Made by a program: the position numbers and the translations under genes. The notes under the pieces were generated by a model. It worked only from the letters and a program-made list of their open reading frames with translations. It was not told where the DNA came from and ran no database searches. From NCBI GenBank assembly GCA_964634005.1, contig CAZWKQ010000017.1, positions 1 through 45,580 on the forward strand: DNA of 45,580 nt. Reading direction: 5' to 3'. Below are positions 1-7,526 of this stretch, piece after piece (within the stretch, counting starts at the first letter, position 1; every line of letters begins with the position of its first letter). This stretch comes from CAZWKQ01 sp964634005. Its GTDB lineage: Bacteria; Bacteroidota; Bacteroidia; Bacteroidales; JACABE01.

Positions 1-113
1 TAAATTTTAGGCTGTAAATATAATACAAAAAAAAGCAAAATAAGAAAATTTAACAGAAATTCTTGAAAAATTAATATACTACGAGGCAAAGTTGTATATT
101 TGTAGAAAAAAGT

Positions 114-794
114 ATGATAGATATATCGGCTCTATTCAGCGTTACTTATGGTATGTACATTGTATGTTCGGGAGACAAAACCAATAACAACGGTTTTGTT
201 TCCAATACTGTTTTTCAAATAACTGCCGAACCTCCTCGTTTTGCAGTAAGCTGCAATAAAAACAACTTTACATCGGAATACATAAGCAAGTACAAAAACT
301 TTTCTGTTAGCATACTTCATCAGGAGGCATCTATTGAAACCATAGGTATTTTCGGATATAAAAGCGGCAGAGATACCTATAAACTTAAGGGTATGATATT
401 AGAATTCGGCATTGATGATGTGCCTGTACTTCTTAATGATTCGTTGGCAGTACTTGAGTTAAAACTTATCGATACTATTGATATAGGCACCCATAATATT
501 TTTATCGGAGAATTGCTTAATTCGAAAGTAATAGAAACCAACAAACTTCCAATGACATACAACTATTACAGAGAAGTTAAGAAAGGCTTTTCGCCTAAAA
601 ATGCACCAACATATATCGATAAAACATTACTTGAAAAGGCCGATAATAAGCAAAACGGTAAAATATACAAATGTGCTGCATGCGGCTTTGAATATATTGA
701 AAGCGAGCAAAATATTCCTTTTGATAAATTGCCCGAAAGCTATGTTTGTCCTATATGTGGAAGCGATAAATCGGATTTTTATGAAATTAGTTAA
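114..794 (+). CDS. Flavin reductase-rubredoxin fusion (high-molecular-weight rubredoxin type)
   Basis: Residues 1-155 resemble the FMN-binding flavin reductase domain. Residues 184-226 are a rubredoxin domain whose iron ligands are visible as two CxxC pairs, C187/C190 and C212/C215. Fusions of this kind (Hrb of acetogens) pass electrons from NAD(P)H through FMN to the rubredoxin iron, and on to flavodiiron proteins or rubrerythrin. Rubrerythrin is the next gene, 18 bp downstream, so this protein is probably its electron donor in cytoplasmic peroxide or oxygen reduction. A -7-like box TATATTTG lies at 95-102, only about 12 bp before the ATG, which implies a very short leader. The length (226 aa) fits the fusion family. 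The family call is firm; the partner is inferred from context. Confidence 0.9.
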   Translation: MIDISALFSVTYGMYIVCSGDKTNNNGFVSNTVFQITAEPPRFAVSCNKNNFTSEYISKYKNFSVSILHQEASIETIGIFGYKSGRDTYKLKGMILEFGIDDVPVLLNDSLAVLELKLIDTIDIGTHNIFIGELLNSKVIETNKLPMTYNYYREVKKGFSPKNAPTYIDKTLLEKADNKQNGKIYKCAACGFEYIESEQNIPFDKLPESYVCPICGSDKSDFYEIS

Positions 795-812
795 CCTAAA
801 AAATATAAAACT

Positions 813-1391
813 ATGACAAAATCAATAAAAGGTACAAGAACAGAACAAAATTTATTAAAAGCATTTGCGGGCGAATCGCAGGCACGTAATCGCTATGAAT
901 TTTTTGCAAGCGTTGCAAAAAAAGAAGGCTATGAACAAATAGCAGCAATATTTATGGAAACGGCATCACAGGAAAAGGAACATGCAAAACGCTTTTTCAA
1001 GTTTCTTGAAGGAGGTATGACAGAAATAACAGCTTCTTATCCTGCAGGAGTTATTGGAACAACTTCAGAAAATCTTAAAGCAGCAGCCGAAGGCGAAAAC
1101 GAAGAATGGACAGAATTATACCCACAGTTTGCCGAAATTGCAAAAGAAGAAGGCTTTATGGAAGTTGCCACAGCTTTTAAAATGATTGCTAAAGTTGAAG
1201 CTGAACACGAAAAACGCTATCTGAAATTATTGCAGAATATTTCTGAAGATAAAGTGTTTATGAAAGACGGAAAAGTATGGTGGAAATGTATTAATTGCGG
1301 TTATATTTACGAATCGCAAAAAGCATTGGAAAACTGTCCTGCCTGCCTGCATCCTAAAGCTTTTATGCAGCTTAAAGAAGAAAATTACTAA
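813..1391 (+). CDS. rbr: Rubrerythrin
   Basis: This is a 192-aa non-heme diiron peroxidase that reduces hydrogen peroxide in anaerobes using rubredoxin-level electrons. The N-terminal ferritin-like four-helix domain (about 1-145) shows the expected ligands: E21 in the FAGESQARNRY stretch, E54 and H57 in ExxH, a Glu in the EGENEEW segment, and E130/H132 in VEAEHE. The C-terminal rubredoxin-like domain (about 155-190) carries two Cys pairs, C159/C162 and C175/C178. The order of diiron domain then rubredoxin domain is that of classical Rbr, not reverse rubrerythrin. It follows the flavin reductase-rubredoxin gene by 18 bp, which supports one oxidative-stress operon. A strong hairpin terminator follows at 1406-1444. 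Confidence 0.96.
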   Translation: MTKSIKGTRTEQNLLKAFAGESQARNRYEFFASVAKKEGYEQIAAIFMETASQEKEHAKRFFKFLEGGMTEITASYPAGVIGTTSENLKAAAEGENEEWTELYPQFAEIAKEEGFMEVATAFKMIAKVEAEHEKRYLKLLQNISEDKVFMKDGKVWWKCINCGYIYESQKALENCPACLHPKAFMQLKEENY

Positions 1392-1405
1392 TATTCTTTA
1401 CTTAT

Positions 1406-1444
1406 GGTTCAATCTGCTATTTTATCGGCAGATTGAACCTTTTA
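1406..1444 (+). terminator. Rho-independent terminator after rbr
   Basis: A perfect 12-bp stem (GGTTCAATCTGC at 1406-1417 with its complement at 1428-1439) has a 10-nt loop and is followed by TTTT. It ends the hrb-rbr unit. The next ATG (1449) begins only a few bases later, so that gene either reads through this hairpin or has an almost leaderless start. Confidence 0.85.
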
Positions 1445-1448
1445 TGCC

Positions 1449-1973
1449 ATGACCGTAAAACGTAAAACTTATGATTTTTCGGCATTGCTTTTCGATAGCA
1501 GAAGAGAAGTTATAGAAAATGCCGCTGAAGTATTAGAATTAAACCCTTCTATGTTGCCTGAAGTTATTGAATTATGCAAGTCGTCATACCCTATATCCAT
1601 GCGTGCGGCCAGAGTTATTCAGTTTTACTTTGAAAGACATACCGATGAAATACCCTATTATGCCGACATTTTATTCGATGAATTGAATAATACCAAGATT
1701 GATGGAGTAAAACGTTCGTTTCTTAAAACAATACAATTATTACCACAAATAACTGATTATGGCAATGCAGGCAAAGTTTTTGATATTTGCCTTAATTGGT
1801 TATTGTCCGAGTCTGAAACTATTGCCGTTAAAGCATATTCGCTTGACTTACTTATGAAATTTGTTTCAGAACAACCTGAACTTAAAAACGAACTGAAAGT
1901 TATATTAGATAACGATCAAATAAATCAACATCATTCGTTGAAACTGAGATGTAATAAGTTTTTGAAAAGGTAA
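1449..1973 (+). CDS. Hypothetical alpha-helical (HEAT-like) protein
   Basis: I do not recognise a named family for this 174-aa protein. It has no signal peptide or membrane segment. The sequence is a series of amphipathic helices (for example around 20-45, 50-70 and 90-115) with the rhythm of HEAT/ARM repeats, suggesting a cytoplasmic scaffold or adaptor. It has no Cys cluster or nucleotide-binding motif. The start sits directly behind the rbr terminator. A 96-bp palindromic element begins 18 bp after its stop. It is probably a Bacteroidota-conserved hypothetical, and its function is unknown. Confidence 0.6.
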   Translation: MTVKRKTYDFSALLFDSRREVIENAAEVLELNPSMLPEVIELCKSSYPISMRAARVIQFYFERHTDEIPYYADILFDELNNTKIDGVKRSFLKTIQLLPQITDYGNAGKVFDICLNWLLSESETIAVKAYSLDLLMKFVSEQPELKNELKVILDNDQINQHHSLKLRCNKFLKR

Positions 1974-1990
1974 TATGAAACGAATATCTG

Positions 1991-2086
1991 TTAAACCCAA
2001 ATTTTTCATTATGAACGCAGTGAACTTATGAAATTAATTTGGAAAACCCCGAATAAGAAAATTTTTATTGAATAATTTGGGTTTAA
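1991..2086. repeat. Hairpin/MITE-like element, family 1, copy A (full length)
   Basis: The element is 96 bp, bounded by perfect 12-bp terminal inverted repeats: TTAAACCCAAAT at 1991-2002 and its complement at 2075-2086. The left half contains the family core CATTA..GAACGCAGTGAAC..TATG. The right half contains the CCCCGAATAAGAAAA segment also seen in copy C (31937-32101). It fills the gap between convergent genes and touches the stop codon of the LysE-like gene. Confidence 0.8.
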
Positions 2087-2089
2087 TTT

Positions 2090-2932
2090 CTATTGTAATA
2101 ACAGTTTAACAGCGGTATAACCCAAAAATATCCCGAAAAAACAAAGAAGAACTCCTAATGTCCTGATTATTCTGTTTATTACATTTACATTTATTTTTTT
2201 TCGATATTTTACAAGGAAATATGATAAATAATAAAACCATATTATGCTTCCTAATGACAGAAATAGTGCATAACAAATACTTATCAATACAGGAGTATAT
2301 GATGGTAATTTTGCATTTTTTTCTCTGTTTAGTTCTTTTTTTGCCTGACTGTAAGCCGAATCGAACCTGAAATATGTCGAGTTTTTAGAAGTATTGATAG
2401 TATTATTACCATCTATATGATTGATTTGCTGAACGTTTTGGTCGATCATATCGTCTAGTCCGCCTGTATTTAAACCTAATGACGAAACCATAGATATAAT
2501 AAAGAAAGATGAGGTAAGCCATCCGATAAATAAAGTGGGATTTAAAAAGTTAAGTAGAAAACCTGTTATAAATCCTCCCCTTTGGTTTTTTATTTTTTCG
2601 TTTATGTGCGATTTTTCTTCTATATGTTCTAAATCAATTTTTGTTTTTATAATTTTTATGCCGAGATAAATAAGAAACACGGCACCAACAACCAATACGT
2701 AAGGTATTACGGGTTTATATATAGTATATAACTTTGTAAGTCCGAAAACAGCAATAAAAACGTAAATAAAGTCGGCAAAGGAAGCTCCTATTGTGGCCAA
2801 GGTGCAATATCTCATCTTTCCTTTCAGAGCATTTGAAGTGATAAGAATACTAATAGGGCCGGCAATAGGCATAGATAGGATAAATCCTGCCAATAACCCA
2901 ACCAGCGATATTGTTATAAGTATTTCTGTCAT
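2090..2932 (-). CDS. LysE/RhtB-like exporter with extra hydrophilic loop
   Basis: This 280-aa polytopic inner-membrane protein opens with the LysE-superfamily pattern of a first helix followed by GFILSMPIAGPISILITSNA, close to the family's G-x-x-x-x-PGP signature. Hydrophobic stretches lie at about 5-30, 45-65, 75-92, 120-150, 210-235 and 255-278. LysE proteins are usually about 200-210 aa. Here a polar insert of roughly 60 residues (about 155-212) separates the helices. The substrate cannot be told from sequence; the family exports amino acids or small polar metabolites. It starts 10 bp after the nucleotidyltransferase stop, so the two are probably co-transcribed. Family confidence is good, function is open. 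Confidence 0.75.
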   Translation of the reverse strand: MTEILITISLVGLLAGFILSMPIAGPISILITSNALKGKMRYCTLATIGASFADFIYVFIAVFGLTKLYTIYKPVIPYVLVVGAVFLIYLGIKIIKTKIDLEHIEEKSHINEKIKNQRGGFITGFLLNFLNPTLFIGWLTSSFFIISMVSSLGLNTGGLDDMIDQNVQQINHIDGNNTINTSKNSTYFRFDSAYSQAKKELNREKNAKLPSYTPVLISICYALFLSLGSIIWFYYLSYFLVKYRKKINVNVINRIIRTLGVLLCFFGIFLGYTAVKLLLQ

Positions 2933-2942
2933 TTCGGGTAGT

Positions 2943-3674
2943 TCAGTTTTTAATTGATTTTATCAGTTTATCGGCTGTACTAAGGTCGTCGGCCGTATCT
3001 ATTTCCATACACATCAAATCGGTTGTATCTACGGCGTAAATATCATCTCCTTCTTTTATCATTTGTTCGAATGCAACTTCATAAAATATATTTACTTTCT
3101 TTTGTTCGATAATAAGTTTGTCGATAATATCAAATAGTTTGTAGAGCGACTTTTCGCCAAATTTTTCAATGCCTATCGATTCGCCGGCTGCAAGTGAAGG
3201 TGGTACAACCTTGCTTATTTCCTGAACTTTACCTGTTGTATCTGCTTTTACCTTTATTTCTTCTTCTCCAAGCTTGTGTTTCTTTAATGCAAGGCAGTTT
3301 TCGTAACCCGAATTTATAAGTCTTTCTATTATTTTATAATCGAATATTATGTCGCTGTCGAGTAATATTATTTCGTTTCCCAACAAAACGTCTTTTGCAA
3401 GCCAAAGCGAATATATGTTGTTTGTAGTATCGAACAGATTATTGTAAATGTAATTTACGTTTAATTGCGGAAACCTTACGGAAATATAATCTTTTATTTT
3501 CTGTTGCTCGAAACCGGTTACTATAACAAGTTCGTTGATATTGTTCATTATTAAATTTCGTATTGTCAGCTCTAAGATTGGATGCTCTCCTACTTTCAGC
3601 AGACATTTTGGGGTGTTGTTTGTAAGAGGTCTAAGTCGTGATGCAGTACCGGCTGCAAGTATAACAGCTTTCAT
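2943..3674 (-). CDS. Nucleotidyltransferase, sugar-phosphate / phosphocholine cytidylyltransferase-like
   Basis: This 243-aa GT-A-fold NTP transferase has the diagnostic N-terminal signature LAAGTASRLRPLT...PKCLL (residues 6-27), whose Gly/Arg/Lys residues bind the NTP. An acidic LLDSDI motif at about 100-105 is the likely metal-binding site. It activates a phosphorylated small molecule (sugar-1-phosphate or phosphocholine type) as an NDP derivative. The closest overall feel is LicC-like cytidylyltransferases. It precedes the LysE-like exporter in the same direction with 10 bp between them, which hints at a shared envelope-modification or export role. The -33/-7 promoter at 3704-3734 fits Bacteroidota consensus and supports this start. 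Confidence 0.82.
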   Translation of the reverse strand: MKAVILAAGTASRLRPLTNNTPKCLLKVGEHPILELTIRNLIMNNINELVIVTGFEQQKIKDYISVRFPQLNVNYIYNNLFDTTNNIYSLWLAKDVLLGNEIILLDSDIIFDYKIIERLINSGYENCLALKKHKLGEEEIKVKADTTGKVQEISKVVPPSLAAGESIGIEKFGEKSLYKLFDIIDKLIIEQKKVNIFYEVAFEQMIKEGDDIYAVDTTDLMCMEIDTADDLSTADKLIKSIKN

Positions 3675-3703
3675 AATATTAAATGATCATTAATTTATTG
3701 TTG

Positions 3704-3734
3704 CAAAAATATAAAAAATTAAAATTCAGACAAA
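3704..3734 (-). promoter_or_regulatory. Bacteroidota-type promoter for the nucleotidyltransferase
   Basis: On the - strand a TTTG (-33) at 3731-3734 is followed after 19 bp by TATTTTTG (-7) at 3704-3711. This matches the TTTG / TAnnTTTG consensus of the primary sigma factor of Bacteroidota. The leader to the ATG at 3674 would be about 25 nt. Confidence 0.65.
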
Positions 3735-3906
3735 AAGATTGTATTGCAATTCGATTGCCGCAAAGGATACTTATTTCTTAGCTATGTAAGACGATTACTT
3801 ATTATTGTTTCGATTTTTATATTGTCTTCCAATAAAGAATTTTGCTAAACGATAAAAATTTGAATAAAGCTAAAAATATAGCAATGCCCTAAATAAGCAT
3901 TAAAAA

Positions 3907-4779
3907 CTACAATACATTGCCCAACTGTTCTTTAATTTTCTCAAGTTCGTCTTTCATTTGAACTACAATTTGCTGAATATTGAAATCGTTTGCTTTAGAG
4001 CCTAATGTATTTATTTCGCGACCCATCTCCTGAGCAATAAACAAAAGCTTCTTCCCTTGCGATTGTTCTTCATAAACTGTTTTTACAAAATACTCCAAAT
4101 GCTGCCTTAACCTTACTTTTTCCTCGTTAATATCAATTTTTTCGATATAATAAATCAGCTCTTGCTCGAAACGATTGGCATCTACCTTAGTGCTGTCGGC
4201 AATCTCGTTTAAAGACTTGCTAAGCCTTTCCTTAATAACTTCAATACGATTTGCTTCAAACTTGCTTACATTATCGAGCAAATTTCCGATATTAGTAATA
4301 CGACAGGCAAAATCATTCATAATGGTTTCACCCTCAGCCTTTCTGTATTCATCAACATTATTCAAACACTCTGTAATGGCCGATTTTATCGCATCCCATT
4401 CATCGTCATTAAGTTCGCCTATATTATTTGCAAAAACATCGGGAAGTTTGAAAATAAGATTTAAGTAGTCGGTAGATACAGCACCAAGCTCGTCGCCCAA
4501 CTGTTTTAAATTGCGATAGTGAGATTTAATTGCTTCAAAATTCAGTTGAGTATCGGTATTAGCATCAGTATTTTCGTAAACAACAGAAAAATCGACCTTG
4601 CCGCGTTCCAATACAGAAGCAATTAAATTTCTTATTTCCATTTCTTTTTCACGAACAAAAAGAGGCATTTTTAAAGCAATGTCCATTTGCTTGCTGTTAA
4701 GCGATTTTATTTCGACGGTAATCTTTTTACCGGCAATATCTGCCGAAGATTTACCGTAACCTGTCATCGATTTTATCAT
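3907..4779 (-). CDS. yicC: YicC-family endoribonuclease
   Basis: This 290-aa cytoplasmic protein begins with the family hallmark MIKSMTGYGK, followed by the conserved VEIKSLNSKQ segment (about 22-31). It ends with the conserved region around QEMGREINTLGSKAND (about 245-262), typical of the DUF1732 C-terminal half. YicC proteins are reported as endoribonucleases acting in RNA turnover. The length matches the family (about 290 aa). A -7 box TACTTTTG at 4799-4806 sits 20 bp before the start. It is monocistronic and divergent from the phospholipase D gene. Confidence 0.9.
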   Translation of the reverse strand: MIKSMTGYGKSSADIAGKKITVEIKSLNSKQMDIALKMPLFVREKEMEIRNLIASVLERGKVDFSVVYENTDANTDTQLNFEAIKSHYRNLKQLGDELGAVSTDYLNLIFKLPDVFANNIGELNDDEWDAIKSAITECLNNVDEYRKAEGETIMNDFACRITNIGNLLDNVSKFEANRIEVIKERLSKSLNEIADSTKVDANRFEQELIYYIEKIDINEEKVRLRQHLEYFVKTVYEEQSQGKKLLFIAQEMGREINTLGSKANDFNIQQIVVQMKDELEKIKEQLGNVL

Positions 4780-4884
4780 ATCTCGGATTTTTATTTAACA
4801 AAAGTAAATTTTTTAATTCATTTTTATTAGAGTTTAGTTTGAAAAAAACTTTTTTGTAGTTTTGTGATTAAATAATTAAACCTA

Positions 4885-5949
4885 ATGATAAAGCATACCG
4901 AGTTATTCGACGACAATTTGCTTTTATACGCTTCGATGCTGAAAGACATATCCGAAGCGAAAACCAGCATATACCTCGAAACATACAGAATAAACGACGA
5001 TGCTATAGGAATAAAATTCAGAGATGCCCTTGCTGCCAAATGCAAAGAAGGGTTGGAAGTATTGCTGCTTGTCGATTCGTGGGGAACTTCGGCATCATCA
5101 TCTTTTTTCAGCTCTATTACAAACAACGGAGGCAAAGTAAAATACTTCAAGAAACTGAAGTTTTTTATCGATTTTTTTACCAAGAATCACCGAAGAAACC
5201 ACCGCAAACTATTAATTATTGATGACTACATAACTTACATAGGCTCATCGAACTATACAGCCTACAGCCTCACCTGGCGCGAACTTGTCCTGCGTATAGA
5301 AGGAGACATAAGCATTTACTTCAAAAAAACTTTCAAAGATAGTCTAAGCATCTACAAAAAATACCATTTTAAAAAATACGCCTATAAAAAGACCATTAAA
5401 CTCGGCGACTACGAAATAGTTCAGGATATACCGTCAATTTATCACCAAAGGGTAAGAAAAAAGTTTAAAGAGCTCATCACTAAAGCCAAAAAGGAAATAT
5501 TGATAGAAACACCCTATTTCCTGCCCGGTTACAAAATGAGAAAAGCCCTCATTGACGCAGCACAAAGAGGCGTAGATGTTACTGTAATTACTCCAAAAAA
5601 CTCCGATGTTAAACTCGTTGACATAATAAGGAATAAATACCTCGGACAATACTACCAAAACAATGTAAAAATCAAATTTTACACACCCAACAACTTACAC
5701 GCTAAATGTTTACTTATTGACAACGAAATATTCTCGGTAGGCTCGCCAAATTTCGATTATCGCAGCTTCAGGTATCAATACGAAATAATACTTGTAGGCT
5801 CACATACCCCCACTAACGAAAGCATAAGAAACCACATTTCGAAAACTATGGTCGATTGCGAAGACTTTAACTATCAGAAATGGAAATACCGCCCCAGAAT
5901 CGAGAAAATTCTCGAAATAATATTGTTGCCATTAAGATATCTATTGTAA
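4885..5949 (+). CDS. Phospholipase D-family protein, cardiolipin synthase-like
   Basis: This 354-aa protein has two HKD motifs: HRKLLIID (H106, K108, D113) and HAKCLLID (H272, K274, D279), each followed by the usual GS.N segment. The pair forms one active site that acts through a phosphohistidine. The likely reaction is condensation of two phosphatidylglycerols to cardiolipin. Unlike typical cardiolipin synthases it lacks the two N-terminal membrane helices and starts almost directly with the first PLD domain. It may therefore be peripheral, or use another phosphatidyl acceptor. A -7-like TAGTTTTG lies at 4857-4864. A PLD nuclease is possible but less likely given the two full motifs and length. 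Confidence 0.82.
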   Translation: MIKHTELFDDNLLLYASMLKDISEAKTSIYLETYRINDDAIGIKFRDALAAKCKEGLEVLLLVDSWGTSASSSFFSSITNNGGKVKYFKKLKFFIDFFTKNHRRNHRKLLIIDDYITYIGSSNYTAYSLTWRELVLRIEGDISIYFKKTFKDSLSIYKKYHFKKYAYKKTIKLGDYEIVQDIPSIYHQRVRKKFKELITKAKKEILIETPYFLPGYKMRKALIDAAQRGVDVTVITPKNSDVKLVDIIRNKYLGQYYQNNVKIKFYTPNNLHAKCLLIDNEIFSVGSPNFDYRSFRYQYEIILVGSHTPTNESIRNHISKTMVDCEDFNYQKWKYRPRIEKILEIILLPLRYLL

Positions 5950-5970
5950 ACCGCAATAATAAAAAAGGCC

Positions 5971-6023
5971 TTAACCCAAATTTTTCTCTAGTTTATTGCA
6001 TTCCTAATGTAAAAATTTGGGAT
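5971..6023. repeat. Hairpin element, family 1, copy E
   Basis: An inverted repeat of about 50 bp is bounded by TTAACCCAAAT and ATTTGGGAT. Read on the - strand, its centre contains CATTAGGAATGCA, the same core as the other family-1 copies. It lies between the convergent PLD and T9SS-cargo genes, directly beside the terminator at 6024-6060. Confidence 0.7.
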
Positions 6024-6060
6024 AAAAAAAGCCAAAAAGGTTTTAGAAACCTTTTTGGCT
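6024..6060 (-). terminator. Rho-independent terminator of the T9SS cargo gene
   Basis: A 14-bp perfect stem (AGCCAAAAAGGTTT at 6030-6043 with 6047-6060) and a 3-nt loop are followed on the - strand by seven T residues (6024-6030 as A on +). It lies 20 bp past the stop of the - strand gene. Confidence 0.9.
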
Positions 6061-6079
6061 TAACATTAGTTAACCACGA

Positions 6080-7459
6080 TTACTTGATTACTATTTTCTG
6101 AGTTAAACTTCTTATATCATCACTGTATTTCAATACGTAAATTCCTTTGGAAAGAAAACTCAAATCGAGATTTAATGTATTGGAACTTCCTGAGTCGTAT
6201 TGATTTTTAAAAACAGTTTTACCCGTAATATCAGTAACACTTATTTCAAAAGCAGAGTTATTGTCAGAATTCAGCACCAAACTGAAAACACCATTACCCG
6301 GGTTTGGATAAATGCTTACAATATTGTTGGTCTTGTCGATATTACTTATGGAAGTTGTATTAATATTATTTTTGTATTTAAGAATACTGTTCATCGATAG
6401 GTTTTGGTCGTAATTACCTACCCAGCCGTTGTTAATATCGGCAAAACCGACAGCAAGACACTGTATATTGCTGCCATTAACTTGCAACAAAGGATCGATA
6501 AAGTCGGTCCAGGTAGCACCGCCGTCATTACTGTAAGAAACACCTTTAGCTGTAGAGAATGGAGAAGTAGAAACAAGCATATTGTTCGATTTAGGAACAT
6601 AAGCAAGTGCATAAGTATAAAAGTTGCCCGAAGGAGTATAGTTAGTCCAAGTAGCGCCGTTATCGTTAGTTTGTTTCCAAACATAAGCTGTTCCACCTGT
6701 TTCAACAGCAGCAACTATCATTTTATTGGGGCCTGTAAGATATATTTTTCCCGTACTTGCCGAAGTGAAAGGAGCAGTTTTAGTTACAGTCCAGTTTACG
6801 CCATAGTTCGAAGTTTTATAAACACGTCCTTTATTAGTAATAAAAGCAGCATAACCTCCTTCAAATTTTGTGGCACATTCAAAACCGTTGTAACCGTATT
6901 CGCCGCTGAGGGGGACAGAAACATTAGCTGCCAAGGTCGGTGTCCAAGTATCGCCTCCGTCGGTTGTATAGTAAATATCGAATTTTCCGGCTACAGGGTC
7001 ACCCATACAGAAGCCCTTTGAAGAATCCCAGAATAATACGGCATTTGCAAAAGTTGTAGTTCCATTGTTAAGAACATTGGGAACCAACGACCATGAAGCA
7101 CCTCCGTTAGTGGTTTTCCAGAAAGAAGCCACCGAAGAAGCAGTATCCATGGCAATTGCAAAAGCTTTATCGTAAGTAACTCCCGTTAAAACATAAGGAT
7201 AAACTGTAGCACCAAAACCGTTGTAAGTTCCCGGCTCCCATGTAGTTCCACCGTTTTGTGTCCTCGAATGTACTTTGATTTTCTGAGCCGTTCCCGAACC
7301 GTTAAACCCGTTTATCCAAACTATGTTTGAATCAACTACCGAAATCTGGTCAACTCCTACAACAGTTCCGGCCATATTGGTATTCTGCTGTGTCCATGTT
7401 TGAGCATTTGCTATCATTGACACTAAAACAACAAAAACTAAAAAAGTAAATTTTTTCAT
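6080..7459 (-). CDS. Secreted BNR/sialidase-like beta-propeller protein with T9SS sorting domain
   Basis: This 459-aa protein starts with a Sec signal peptide (about 1-19, ending ANA before QTWTQQ). The middle has repeated TTNGGASW, TTDGGDTW, DNGATW and NDGGATW motifs typical of BNR/Asp-box beta-propellers, as in photosystem II stability factor (Ycf48)-like folds. The last ~75 residues begin with IYPNPGNGVFSL and end in LTQKIVIK, the type A sorting domain of the type IX secretion system. It should therefore be exported through the outer membrane and anchored or released at the surface. No sialidase catalytic set is evident, so enzymatic activity is not claimed. It is monocistronic with its own terminator. 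Confidence 0.88.
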   Translation of the reverse strand: MKKFTFLVFVVLVSMIANAQTWTQQNTNMAGTVVGVDQISVVDSNIVWINGFNGSGTAQKIKVHSRTQNGGTTWEPGTYNGFGATVYPYVLTGVTYDKAFAIAMDTASSVASFWKTTNGGASWSLVPNVLNNGTTTFANAVLFWDSSKGFCMGDPVAGKFDIYYTTDGGDTWTPTLAANVSVPLSGEYGYNGFECATKFEGGYAAFITNKGRVYKTSNYGVNWTVTKTAPFTSASTGKIYLTGPNKMIVAAVETGGTAYVWKQTNDNGATWTNYTPSGNFYTYALAYVPKSNNMLVSTSPFSTAKGVSYSNDGGATWTDFIDPLLQVNGSNIQCLAVGFADINNGWVGNYDQNLSMNSILKYKNNINTTSISNIDKTNNIVSIYPNPGNGVFSLVLNSDNNSAFEISVTDITGKTVFKNQYDSGSSNTLNLDLSFLSKGIYVLKYSDDIRSLTQKIVIK

Positions 7460-7526
7460 AAAATTAAAATTAAGTTATTAATGATTTGCGAATTTACTAA
7501 ATATTGAGATAAAAAGAAAGAGAATT

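Noticed and set aside
601..816. 71-aa + strand open frame
   Set aside because: It overlaps the rubredoxin domain of the first gene in another frame and has no recognisable content.
4885..5949. PLD-type anti-phage or restriction nuclease
   Set aside because: Two full HKD motifs and length fit cardiolipin synthase; no defence genes adjoin.
6404..7021. 205-aa + strand open frame
   Set aside because: It is antisense within the T9SS cargo gene, whose signal peptide, repeats and sorting domain are clear.
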